Positions 21,673 to 29,476 of a stretch of DNA of 32,696 nt are shown here, piece by piece. The stretch spans positions 1-32,696 of the forward strand of contig PGZC01000044.1 of the NCBI GenBank assembly GCA_002839995.1, read 5' to 3'. The stretch is from Gammaproteobacteria bacterium HGW-Gammaproteobacteria-4 (GTDB taxonomy: Bacteria > Pseudomonadota > Gammaproteobacteria > Xanthomonadales > Xanthomonadaceae). The translations under genes were made by a program, and so were the position numbers. The notes under the pieces are model-generated. The model made no database searches, was not told where the DNA came from, and saw only the letters and a program-made list of their open reading frames with translations. The first letter of the stretch is position 1. Each line of letters begins with the position of its first letter.

Positions 21673-22851
21673 TCAACTCGTCCGCAACGCCGTCGTCACC
21701 GACAGCCGCGCTGCGCGCACCGCCGGCAACAGCCCACCGATGGTGCCGATGATCAACGCAATGACCAGGCCACCGGCAACCAACCCGGGGCTGACCTTGA
21801 ACGCGAATACCACCTGGGTGAAATTCTGCCCGAGCGTTGACACTGACAGGTTGTCGAACAGCATCCATGCCAACACGGCACCCAGCGCGCCGCCCACAAA
21901 CGATAATGCCACCGACTCGATCATCACCGATGCCAGCACCGGCAGTGCACCAAAACCAATCGCGCGCAGCGTCGCGATTTCGCGGGAGCGCGAAGCGACC
22001 GCCGCATACATCGTGTTGAGCGCAGCGAAGACGGCGCCCAGCGCCATGATCAAGGTCACCACGCCGGCGAGAACTGCGATCGTTCCGCGAAACTGCCCGG
22101 TCTGGCCGTTGTAATAATCTTGCTCGGATTGCACATCGACATTCAATCGCGGATCGGCGGCGAGGCCAGCTTTCAGCGTTTCCAGTGAGTCGGCACCGTC
22201 CAACCCGACACGAATCGCACTGTAGCCACGGCGGTTGAAGGTAGACTGCGCGACTTCGACATCAGCCCACAATTCGCTGTCATTGGCGTCGCCGGATTCG
22301 AAGATGCCGACCACCGTCCACTCCGAGCCGCGCATACGCAGGGTCTGTCCCACCTGCGCGCCGGAGAACAATCGCGCAACGCCAGCACCGACCAGGATTT
22401 CACGCAGGCCCGTGGCAAATGCACGTCCCTCGATGACACGCAGTTGCGGGCGCAAGGCAAACGATGCCGGTTCCACACCGCGCAACGTCACATTGGCACC
22501 GTTGCGGGTTTCGCCTTTTTTCAACAGCTCGGTGATCACGATCATCTCGGCCGCTGCCAGTGGTTGACCGTCTTCGCCTTTGCGGATGCCTGGCCCGAGC
22601 TTGATCAAGGTGGCTTCCTCGCGGCCGACACCGGAATTGAGTTCGGCACCCGAACCGCCGCGCATCACGATCGCGTTATCAATGCTTCCGGTGGCCTTGA
22701 GCGTGCTTTGAAATCCCTCGCCCATCGCCAGCAAGGCGGTGAATACCGCGACCACGCCGGCCAGTCCGATCACGATGACCAGCGACGGCCCCCATCGCTG
22801 CGGAATGCTTCGCAAGTTGAGCAGGGTGATTGATACGATCTGACGCATCAT
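21673..22851 (-). CDS. MacB/FtsX-type ABC transporter permease (second permease)
   Basis: A 392-residue permease with MacB topology. The first TM is about residues 20-42 (PSLVIVIGLAGVVAVFTALLA) and a large periplasmic domain follows (about 45-265). Three C-terminal TMs start from about 270: GTIAVLAGVVTLIMALGAVFAALNTM, VMIESVALSFVGGALGAVLAW and GLVAGGLVIALIIGTIGGLLPAVRAA. The conserved SRSREIATLRAIGF coupling loop is present. The start at 22851 has AGGAGA about 6-7 nt upstream. It is last of a four-gene minus-strand exporter operon, 16 nt after the other permease. Such pairs form a mechanotransmission pump with a periplasmic adaptor. Confidence 0.88.
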   Translation of the reverse strand: MMRQIVSITLLNLRSIPQRWGPSLVIVIGLAGVVAVFTALLAMGEGFQSTLKATGSIDNAIVMRGGSGAELNSGVGREEATLIKLGPGIRKGEDGQPLAAAEMIVITELLKKGETRNGANVTLRGVEPASFALRPQLRVIEGRAFATGLREILVGAGVARLFSGAQVGQTLRMRGSEWTVVGIFESGDANDSELWADVEVAQSTFNRRGYSAIRVGLDGADSLETLKAGLAADPRLNVDVQSEQDYYNGQTGQFRGTIAVLAGVVTLIMALGAVFAALNTMYAAVASRSREIATLRAIGFGALPVLASVMIESVALSFVGGALGAVLAWMLFDNLSVSTLGQNFTQVVFAFKVSPGLVAGGLVIALIIGTIGGLLPAVRAARLSVTTALRTS

Positions 22852-22867
22852 GAGGCTCTCCTTGTGA

Positions 22868-24025
22868 TCAACGCCCGGCGAGGGCGTCAACGATATTCAG
22901 GCGCTGCGCGCGCAATGCCGGCAGCAGGCCGACCGCAATGCTGAGCACCACGATCGCGATCATTCCGGTAATCCAGACTCCAGCGTCCACGCTCAACGGC
23001 AGCATCGCGCCCGCACTCTTTTGCACGGCCAAACCCAGCAAGGTCGCCAACGACAAGCCAATCACCCCGCCGATGCTGCACATCGCGGTGGTTTCCGCGA
23101 GTACCAATGTCAGCACACTGCGATCGGAGAAGCCCAGAGTTTTGAGTACCGCGAATTGCGGGATGCGCTCGCGCACGCTTTGCGCCATGGTGTTGCCCAC
23201 CACCAGCAGCAAGGTAAAAAACACCGCGAACAATATCCAGCGCACGATCAGGCCAATGTCGCCGAGCTGCTTGACGAAGCCGATATTGAAATCTTTTTCG
23301 GTCTGCGTCTTGGTCTCATTGGAGGAGTTTTCGTAGCGGCTGTCGATGGTCTGCGCAATCTGCTGCGCCATGTCCGGGTTTTCCAGCTTCAGCACGAAGA
23401 TCCCGGCCAGGTCCTTGCCGAACTGGTTGGCTTCATTGAAGTAGTCAAAATTGATGTAGACGCTGCCGGTCTGCCCCTGCCATTGCGCATCCTTGCCGTC
23501 GAAGATCCCGACCAGGTCGAATGCCCAGTTCTTGGTGCCATCCTGGAGCGGGAAAATGTTCGACTTCAGCGGAATCTTCTCGCCGACCTTCCAGCCATAT
23601 TTGTCGGCGACGATGCGCCCGGCAATCATGCTGGCGCGGGTGTCGCGAAACGCCTGCCAGTGTTCTTCGGGCATCACCCACTCGGGGTAGACATCGTGCA
23701 GCCGCTGCGGATCGACCGCAAACGTGAACACCTGCTCGTTGTCCTGCCACACCCCGCCAAACCATTGCTGGTGCATCACCCGCGCCACGCCCGGCAAGGC
23801 ATCCAGTTCCGGCAACATGCGCATCGGCAGCGATTGCGTAAACGATACCCGTGCCTGGGTCACCAGGCGGGTGGCGCCGACAATTTCGGCACCGGCGTTG
23901 AACAACACATTCACCGACTGCAACAGGCCGAACAGCAAAAAGGCCATGGTGACCGACAGCAGCGTCAGCCAGGTACGGGTTTTTTTGTGGAACAGGTTGG
24001 CAAGCACGAAGCCGGTCTTGGTCAT
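22868..24025 (-). CDS. MacB/FtsX-type ABC transporter permease (first permease)
   Basis: A 385-residue permease with the same architecture as its neighbour. TM1 is about 16-40 (RTWLTLLSVTMAFLLFGLLQSVNVL), followed by a periplasmic domain of about 220 residues and three C-terminal TMs (WILFAVFFTLLLVVGNTMAQ, SIGGVIGLSLATLLGL, WITGMIAIVVLSIAVGLLPALRAQRL). The SVRERIPQFAVLKTLGFSD loop is typical. It differs clearly in sequence from the other permease, so the transporter is likely a heterodimer. The start at 24025 has a GAGGGG ribosome-binding site about 6 nt upstream. It is 10 nt downstream of the ATPase gene. Confidence 0.88.
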   Translation of the reverse strand: MTKTGFVLANLFHKKTRTWLTLLSVTMAFLLFGLLQSVNVLFNAGAEIVGATRLVTQARVSFTQSLPMRMLPELDALPGVARVMHQQWFGGVWQDNEQVFTFAVDPQRLHDVYPEWVMPEEHWQAFRDTRASMIAGRIVADKYGWKVGEKIPLKSNIFPLQDGTKNWAFDLVGIFDGKDAQWQGQTGSVYINFDYFNEANQFGKDLAGIFVLKLENPDMAQQIAQTIDSRYENSSNETKTQTEKDFNIGFVKQLGDIGLIVRWILFAVFFTLLLVVGNTMAQSVRERIPQFAVLKTLGFSDRSVLTLVLAETTAMCSIGGVIGLSLATLLGLAVQKSAGAMLPLSVDAGVWITGMIAIVVLSIAVGLLPALRAQRLNIVDALAGR

Positions 24026-24035
24026 GGCGTACCCC

Positions 24036-24719
24036 TCAATGCCCGCCCGCGCCAGCGAGGCGGCCCTTGTCCAGATGCACGATATGGCCGGCAAATTCCG
24101 CGGCTTTCGGATCATGGGTCACCATGATGATGGTCTTGCCGTGTTGACGATTGAGCATCTGCAGCAGGCCCAGAATCTCGTCAGCGGTTTCGCGATCCAG
24201 ATCACCGGTTGGCTCATCGCAAACCAGCAGCGTCGGATCGGTAACCAGCGCGCGCGCGATTGCCACGCGCTGTTCCTGGCCACCCGACAATTCGCTGGGC
24301 TTGTGGCCGGCGCGGTCGGAGAGTCCGACCAGCTTGAGCGCCACCTGCGCACGCTTACTGCGCTCGGCGGCCGACATCCGTTGCAGTAGCAACGGCAACT
24401 CGACATTTTTTTGTGCGCTCAGCACCGGCAGCAAATTGTAGAACTGGAACACGAAGCCAACATGTTCGGCGCGCCATTTCGCCAGCTCGCCGCGGCGCAA
24501 CTGGTCGATGCGACGGCCATCGACGGTGACGCTGCCGGCCGTGGGCGTATCCAGCCCGCCAATCAGATTGAGCAAGGTGGTCTTGCCCGAGCCGGATGGC
24601 CCCATCAGGGCGACAAAGTCACCGCGCGGAATTTCCAGTTCGATGCCATGCAGCACCTCGACTGTTTGCTTGCCGCGCGTGTAATTTTTGGTGAGACCGC
24701 GAATCGCTACCAATGACAT
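24036..24719 (-). CDS. LolD/MacB-type ABC transporter ATPase
   Basis: A 227-residue ATPase. Walker A is [19 protein letters not shown] (about 37-55), the Q-loop is [23 protein letters not shown], the signature is [20 protein letters not shown], Walker B with D-loop is [12 protein letters not shown], and the switch is [14 protein letters not shown]. The Y-N-L-L-P-x-L-S/T-A-x-x-N-V-x-x-P-L motif is characteristic of the type VII (MacB/LolD/FtsE) group. It energises the two permeases downstream. The adaptor gene is 57 nt upstream on the same strand. Confidence 0.94.
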   Translation of the reverse strand: MSLVAIRGLTKNYTRGKQTVEVLHGIELEIPRGDFVALMGPSGSGKTTLLNLIGGLDTPTAGSVTVDGRRIDQLRRGELAKWRAEHVGFVFQFYNLLPVLSAQKNVELPLLLQRMSAAERSKRAQVALKLVGLSDRAGHKPSELSGGQEQRVAIARALVTDPTLLVCDEPTGDLDRETADEILGLLQMLNRQHGKTIIMVTHDPKAAEFAGHIVHLDKGRLAGAGGH

Positions 24720-24776
24720 ATGCTTGCCTCGACTCGATTATTCGGAAGTATCAGCCACAACAATCGCGCAGACGAC

Positions 24777-26024
24777 TCAGCCCTCGCTGCGCACCGGATT
24801 GCCATCACTCAGATTGGCGGGCGGTGACAACACGATCTGCTCGCCAACGGCCAGCCCACGCGTTACCCGGCGCTTGCCGCCACGCGCCGCATCAACCTGC
24901 ACCTCGCGCAGCCGCGCCTCGTTATCACGCACCACAAACACCACACTGCGGCCATCGCGCTCGACCACCGCCTCGGCAGCAATCACAACCGCAGTGATCG
25001 TTGCCGCCGACTCGGTATTGGCCGCTTGCGCCTGCTCGAGAAACGACACCCGCACGCCCATGTCTGGGACGATCCGCTCGTCGCGTTCCAAAAACGCAAT
25101 GCGCACCTTCACCGTGGCCTTGCTGCGATCAGCGGTGGGCACGATCGCGATCACTTCCGCCGGGATAATCCAGTCGGGGTAGGCATTGAGCACTGCCTGC
25201 ACTTTTTGCTTTGGCTTGACGCGGCCGATGAAGGCCTCGTTGATATCAACCTGCACTTCCAGCGAATCCATGTCCACCACGGTGCCGATGCCGGTGCGGG
25301 TGAAGCCGCCGCCCGCGGAAATTGGCGAGATGATTTCGCCTGGCTGCGCCGCCTTGACCGTGATCACCCCGTCGAATGGTGCCCGCACCACCGTGTTATC
25401 GACACCAATCTCGGCCAGCGCCAGCGCGCGTTCGGCCACTTCGACATTGCGCTGCGTGCTTTGCAGTTGCGCTGCCAGTGCATCGCGCTCGGCCAGCGCC
25501 TGGTCCAGGGCCGATTCCGCGACCAACTGCCGGGCAGCCAGGTCACGGCTGCGCACCAGGTTTTTGTCAGCCAACAGCAGTTGTGCCCTTACCCGCGTCA
25601 CCTCGCTGCGCGCGGCATCGCGCTGTGCGGCCGACAGCGCGTGCTGGGCATTGGCATCGGTCGGCTCCAGCCGTGCCAGCACTTCGCCGGCCTTGACGCG
25701 CTGGCCTTCCTCGATCAGCACCTCTTCCACCTTGCCGGTGATCTTGGCCGATACCGTGGCCTGCCGCCGCGCGGTGACGTAACCGGTGGCGTCAAGCACC
25801 GAGGACGCCGTGTTGGCCACCGCCGACGTTTCCGCCTGGGCAGTGGCGATGCGTACCAGCACCGGTTCGGCGCGCAGCAGCCACCAAGCCAGCAGCGCAA
25901 TGACGCCGATCGCCAAGGCTGCCAGCGCCAACCGGCGCCCACCGTTGTGGCGCGTGTCCACTGGACTTCGAACCGTACGATCGATGCGTAATTCGTTGAG
26001 CAATTCGGGGGACGGGTTCATCAT
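24777..26024 (-). CDS. HlyD/MacA-family periplasmic adaptor
   Basis: A 415-residue membrane-fusion protein with a single N-terminal membrane anchor, about residues 31-50 (RLALAALAIGVIALLAWWLL). The biotinyl-lipoyl half-motifs are VSAKITGKVEEVLIEEGQRVKAGEVLARLE and VRAPFDGVITVKAAQPGEII. Between them is a helical hairpin of about 90 residues (heptad-rich QRDAARSEVTRVRAQ through QSTQRNVEVAERALAL). Beta-barrel and membrane-proximal domains follow. It links the inner-membrane pump to an outer-membrane channel, but no TolC-like gene is in the window. It is first in the operon; two adjacent ATGs (26024, 26021) are both possible and the ribosome-binding site is weak. Confidence 0.92.
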   Translation of the reverse strand: MMNPSPELLNELRIDRTVRSPVDTRHNGGRRLALAALAIGVIALLAWWLLRAEPVLVRIATAQAETSAVANTASSVLDATGYVTARRQATVSAKITGKVEEVLIEEGQRVKAGEVLARLEPTDANAQHALSAAQRDAARSEVTRVRAQLLLADKNLVRSRDLAARQLVAESALDQALAERDALAAQLQSTQRNVEVAERALALAEIGVDNTVVRAPFDGVITVKAAQPGEIISPISAGGGFTRTGIGTVVDMDSLEVQVDINEAFIGRVKPKQKVQAVLNAYPDWIIPAEVIAIVPTADRSKATVKVRIAFLERDERIVPDMGVRVSFLEQAQAANTESAATITAVVIAAEAVVERDGRSVVFVVRDNEARLREVQVDAARGGKRRVTRGLAVGEQIVLSPPANLSDGNPVRSEG

Positions 26025-26186
26025 TGCTCGCGCGGTTGGATGCAGGCGGCGTTACTGCCGCGTAGCCTGAAAGAAACACAAGGTACCGTAATTCATTGCG
26101 CCTTCGCAGTATCAATTGTCAGCCGCCGCAAGTGATGCTCGTCAGGGCTGTTCCCAGCCTGACCGGGACGATCGGGGGCGCTGTCA

Positions 26187-27578
26187 CTATGACGAAGCCG
26201 ACGGCCCAAAACGGCCATCCAGCATCGCAAACGCCGCACGCAAGCCCTGCGCTTCACCGCCCACCGCGCGTCCCGGACGCTCGCTGTCGTTCCAGCTGAA
26301 CACATCCAGATGCGCCCACGGCAACTCCGCCGGCACGAAGCGTTGCAGGTACAGCGCCGCCGTGACCGAGCCGGCCATGCGTGAGCTGCCCGAGTTGGCG
26401 AGATCGGCGACGGTGCTTTTCAGGTAGCGCTGATACGGCTGCCACAGCGGCATGCGCCACAGTGGGTCGTGCTCGGCCTGAGCGGCAGCCAGCCAGTCGT
26501 TGGCCAGCGCGTCATCATTCGCAAACAGTGCCGGCAACTCCGGCCCCAGCGCGACGCGCGCGGCGCCGGTGAGCGTGGCGAAATCCAGGATCAGGCACGG
26601 CTTGCGCTCGCTGGCATAGCTGAGTGCATCGCACAGCACCACCCGTCCTTCGGCATCGGTGTTGTCGATTTCGACGCTCAGCCCAAGCCGGGTGGCGATC
26701 ACCTCGCCCGGCCGATAGGCATTGGCGGCAATCGCATTTTCCACCGCCGGCACGTACAGGCGCAGATGCACCGGCAGCGCGCGCGCCATCACCAGTTCGG
26801 CCAGTGCGATCGCATGCGCCGCACCACCCATGTCCTTTTTCATGTTGCGCATGCCATCCGACGGCTTGATGTCGAGCCCGCCGGTATCGAAACACACGCC
26901 TTTGCCGACCAATGCAATTGCCGGGTGCGCCGGATTGCCCCAGCTCAGTTCGATCAGGCGCGGCGCGCGATGGCTGGCGCGGCCCACGGCGTGGATCGCG
27001 GGGAATCCCTGGCTCAGCAGATCGTCGCCGACAACGACTGAAACCTCGGCACCATGACGCTGCGCAATCTCGCGCACCACCGCTTCGAGTTGATCCGGGC
27101 CCATGTCCTCGGTGGGCGTGTTGACCAGATCGCGTACCCGGCAACAGGCGGCCAGTTGCGCCTGCCAGTCCGTGTGCGCGCCATCATCCAGCACCAGTCG
27201 CGCCGGCTCGCGCGCCGGTTTGCGATAGCGGCTGAAACGATAACTGCCCAGGCCCCAGCCGAGCGCGGCACGGGCGAAGTTCACGCCCTGGCCCGGTACC
27301 GCGACCAGACGATAATCGCCTTCCGGCAAGGCGCACGGCAGATGCGCCAACGCGAACGGATCGTCGCCATCGCCGATGCCCGCCAACACCAATGCCGCCT
27401 CACCGTGCGCGCCGGGCACCACCAGCGCAGTCGCGGGCGCAGCGGTAAACGCGTTGACCGCCGCCCAGCGCTGCACCGATTCGGACTGGGTCTGCAAGAA
27501 ATCGAACAACTGATCGCAACGCAGCGCATACAGCGCGGTGGCATCGGTACTGCGCGAAAAACCGGTGGGGAGGGTCAT
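26187..27578 (-). CDS. M17 family leucyl aminopeptidase
   Basis: A 463-residue metallopeptidase. The C-terminal catalytic half has the M17 signatures: LVGKGVCFDTGGLDIKPSDGMRNMKKDMGGAA (metal Lys/Asp and catalytic Lys), the hallmark NTDAEGRVVLCDALSYA (metal Asp and Glu, catalytic Arg) and LDFATLTGAARVALG. The N-terminal domain is shorter and more divergent than in PepA, so the PepB-like or generic M17 branch is likely. It removes N-terminal residues from peptides. It is followed (minus strand) by the 162-nt spacer that should hold the exporter promoter. It may be cotranscribed with the HAD gene 54 nt upstream. Confidence 0.93.
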   Translation of the reverse strand: MTLPTGFSRSTDATALYALRCDQLFDFLQTQSESVQRWAAVNAFTAAPATALVVPGAHGEAALVLAGIGDGDDPFALAHLPCALPEGDYRLVAVPGQGVNFARAALGWGLGSYRFSRYRKPAREPARLVLDDGAHTDWQAQLAACCRVRDLVNTPTEDMGPDQLEAVVREIAQRHGAEVSVVVGDDLLSQGFPAIHAVGRASHRAPRLIELSWGNPAHPAIALVGKGVCFDTGGLDIKPSDGMRNMKKDMGGAAHAIALAELVMARALPVHLRLYVPAVENAIAANAYRPGEVIATRLGLSVEIDNTDAEGRVVLCDALSYASERKPCLILDFATLTGAARVALGPELPALFANDDALANDWLAAAQAEHDPLWRMPLWQPYQRYLKSTVADLANSGSSRMAGSVTAALYLQRFVPAELPWAHLDVFSWNDSERPGRAVGGEAQGLRAAFAMLDGRFGPSASS

Positions 27579-27632
27579 GGCAAAATCCGTAGAAAGTGTG
27601 TCATGGCAGGTAAAAACGTCAACGCAGTCCCA

Positions 27633-28334
27633 TCAATCCCAGTCATGCTGATCAAGCCAGTCGGCCAGCGCGGCGAGATCGGAAAATTGCAGGTGCGGCG
27701 CGACATCATCCAGCGGCCAGGGATGGCCGTGGCGATTGATCCAGCACCCGCGCAGGCCGGCTGCGTGCGCACCGACGACATCCAGATGCGGATCGTCGCC
27801 GACATGCAGCACGTCCGCCGGCGCCAGCTTGAAGCGCGCGCAGGCCGCGTGGAAAATGCTGGCGGCAGGCTTGGCCGCGCCATGCTCGCGGGCGCCGAGC
27901 TGAAACGCGAAACGCCCGGCCAGCGGCGTCAACGCAAGATCGGCATTGCCATTGGTCAGCGCCGCAATCGGCACCTGCGCCGCGATGCGATCCAGCGCAT
28001 CGAGCACCTCGGGATACAGATCGACTTCGTTGCGCGCGGCAAAAAACACCGCATAAGCGTGTTCGCTGTGTGCCGGATCATGGCCGGCATCCGCCAGCGC
28101 GTACCGCAACGACAACAGGCGCTGCGTGCTGTAGTCGTGCGCCAACTGCGGATTGTCGCGGGCGATCCGGTCGCGCAACGCACGCATCGCCGGCATCGGA
28201 TAGCGCTCGGCGGCACGCGGTGCGTGCTGGCACAGCCAGTCGTGCAGCACGGCTTCGGCGCGCTCGATGACCGGCTCGATCGGCCACAGGGTGTCGTCGA
28301 GATCCAGGGTGATGGCGCGTGGACGCAAACTCAT
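27633..28334 (-). CDS. HAD-superfamily hydrolase (YigB/subfamily IA-like)
   Basis: A 233-residue phosphatase. Motif I is ITLDLDDTLWP (nucleophile Asp about 11 and acid Asp about 13), motif II is PIAALTNGN, motif III lysine is in REHGAAKPAASIF and motif IV is VLHVGDDPHLDVVGAHAAGLRGCWIN. The helical cap between motifs I and II is subfamily IA type. YigB homologues dephosphorylate FMN and other small phosphates. The start at 28334 is preceded by TAGAAT exactly 6 nt upstream and no Shine-Dalgarno sequence, suggesting a leaderless mRNA. Confidence 0.9.
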   Translation of the reverse strand: MSLRPRAITLDLDDTLWPIEPVIERAEAVLHDWLCQHAPRAAERYPMPAMRALRDRIARDNPQLAHDYSTQRLLSLRYALADAGHDPAHSEHAYAVFFAARNEVDLYPEVLDALDRIAAQVPIAALTNGNADLALTPLAGRFAFQLGAREHGAAKPAASIFHAACARFKLAPADVLHVGDDPHLDVVGAHAAGLRGCWINRHGHPWPLDDVAPHLQFSDLAALADWLDQHDWD

Positions 28335-28340
28335 TGCGCC

Positions 28341-28346
28341 ATTCTA
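28341..28346 (-). promoter_or_regulatory. -10 hexamer TAGAAT exactly 6 nt before a start codon
   Basis: On the minus strand, TAGAAT, then GGCGCA, then ATG of the HAD hydrolase gene. Fourth example in the window of this spacing, and the only one on the minus strand. Confidence 0.5.
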
Positions 28347-28410
28347 ACCGGGCACGACCGAGCGCGGCGTGGCGGCGTGGCGTGGCGGTGTGATGCGACG
28401 CACTTCATCG

Positions 28411-28416
28411 TACAAT
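28411..28416 (+). promoter_or_regulatory. -10 hexamer TACAAT
   Basis: A near-consensus hexamer 38 nt before the ATG at 28455, in the gap between divergent genes. A convincing -35 was not found. Confidence 0.45.
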
Positions 28417-28454
28417 CGCCTTCTGATTCAACTCGCGAGAGCGTGTTGCCTGCC

Positions 28455-28682
28455 ATGCTGCATCGCCACCTCAACCACCAGCGCTTTACCCTGGCAGCGA
28501 TCGACGACGTGATCTCACGTGGCCGTTGGAGCGACTGGGCCGAGCTTCGCCGCGCCGTGCTGGCTGACCGCTCCGTGCTGGACAAGGTGGAGCGTATTTG
28601 CCGTCAGCGCATTTGCGATCCTTACGCCCAGCGTCACCACTTCTGGATGCGCTATGCCGAAGCACATCGCCCCTCTCCCTGA
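28455..28682 (+). CDS. Small conserved-looking protein preceding an AbiEii-like gene (75 aa)
   Basis: A 75-residue basic, helix-rich protein (LHRHLNHQRFTLAAIDDVISRG, then WSDWAELRRAVLADRSVLDKVERICRQRI, then an aromatic/His-rich tail YAQRHHFWMRYAEAH). No named family was recognised. Its 3' end overlaps the start of the nucleotidyltransferase gene by 29 nt in another frame, a strong sign of translational coupling. Size, position and overlap fit an antitoxin or accessory subunit. It lies downstream of a TACAAT promoter element. The charged composition and tight coupling argue that it is a real gene. Confidence 0.65.
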   Translation: MLHRHLNHQRFTLAAIDDVISRGRWSDWAELRRAVLADRSVLDKVERICRQRICDPYAQRHHFWMRYAEAHRPSP

Positions 28683-29379
28683 CTGGGAACTCGTCCTGTC
28701 ATCCGCCGCCCGCCTTCAGCGCATACTGCCTGACGCGGTGTTGGTCGGCGGCACTGCATCAGCGATCCATGCACGACACCGGTTCTCGCGCGACGCCGAC
28801 CACGTGCTTGCCGATTTGCGCACGCGCTTTGATGCTGTTTTGGCGCAACTTGAATCGGTAGCGGGATGGAAAACCGCTCGGGTTCAGCGCCCGGTCCAGA
28901 TTCTCGGCCGACTCGATGGGATCGAGACGGGGATACGCCAACTGATCCGCGACGCGCCTCTGGAAACGACCGTGTTCGATTACTTCGGCGAGCCTATAGT
29001 CGTGCCTAGCGAAGCCGAGATTCTGCGCATCAAAGGGGTGTTGATTCTCAAGCGGAATGCGACCCGCGACTACCTCGACTTCGTGGCGCTGGCCAGCCAC
29101 ATGGGAGACGAACAGGCGGCGCTCGCGCTCCGACCGTTCGACCGCCTTTACCCGCAGGACAATGGCGAGTCTCCCCTCCAGCAATTGCAGGCGCAGTTGG
29201 CGAACGCCCTCCCCTACGACCTGGAGGAAACCGAGCTTTCCGAATACAAGAACCTCGACCCACGCTGGCACGACTGGAGCCACGTGCAGGCGGCGTGCTC
29301 ACACATCGCCACAACCATCTTCGATCGCGTGTGCAACATGGAAGCCGACCGTTCTGACACTCCTCATGCGGGGTCGTGA
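28654..29379 (+). CDS. AbiEii/AbiGii-like nucleotidyltransferase
   Basis: A 241-residue protein with a nucleotidyltransferase core. The G-G-(x13)-D-x-D motif is visible as VLVGGTASAIHARHRFSRDADHV (Gly32-Gly33, Asp47, Asp49), then VQILGRLDGIETGIRQL, and the characteristic helix PSEAEILRIKGVLILKRNATRDYLDFVALA (Lys and R-D-Y-x-D). This pattern is shared by AbiEii/MenT-type toxins and related transferases that pyrimidylate or AMPylate RNA or protein. The divergent C-terminal ~70 residues are unassigned. The start at 28654 lies inside the preceding 75-aa gene. Base composition is somewhat lower in G+C than neighbours, suggesting acquisition. Confidence 0.75.
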   Translation: MPKHIAPLPDWELVLSSAARLQRILPDAVLVGGTASAIHARHRFSRDADHVLADLRTRFDAVLAQLESVAGWKTARVQRPVQILGRLDGIETGIRQLIRDAPLETTVFDYFGEPIVVPSEAEILRIKGVLILKRNATRDYLDFVALASHMGDEQAALALRPFDRLYPQDNGESPLQQLQAQLANALPYDLEETELSEYKNLDPRWHDWSHVQAACSHIATTIFDRVCNMEADRSDTPHAGS

Positions 29380-29416
29380 GCTACAAAAGGTGACGAGGTG
29401 CGTCGTGTTTGGCAAT

Positions 29417-29444
29417 CCCGGGTTACGCTGCGCGTTAACCCGGG
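29417..29444. terminator. Inverted repeat between convergent genes
   Basis: CCCGGGTTA (29417-29425) and TAACCCGGG (29436-29444) enclose a 10-nt loop, midway between the stop codons of the AbiEii-like gene (+) and the LysR gene (-). It probably acts as a bidirectional terminator, although without a T-run. CCCGGGTTA-type palindromes are also common dispersed repeats in this group. Confidence 0.55.
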
Positions 29445-29476
29445 TTACACGCTGGCGTACGATGATCGACGGCCAC

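Noticed and set aside
26143-26161. Imperfect hairpin (CAGGGCTG / CAGCCTG) after the aminopeptidase gene
   Set aside because: Short, bulged and without a T-run, so too weak to list as a terminator.
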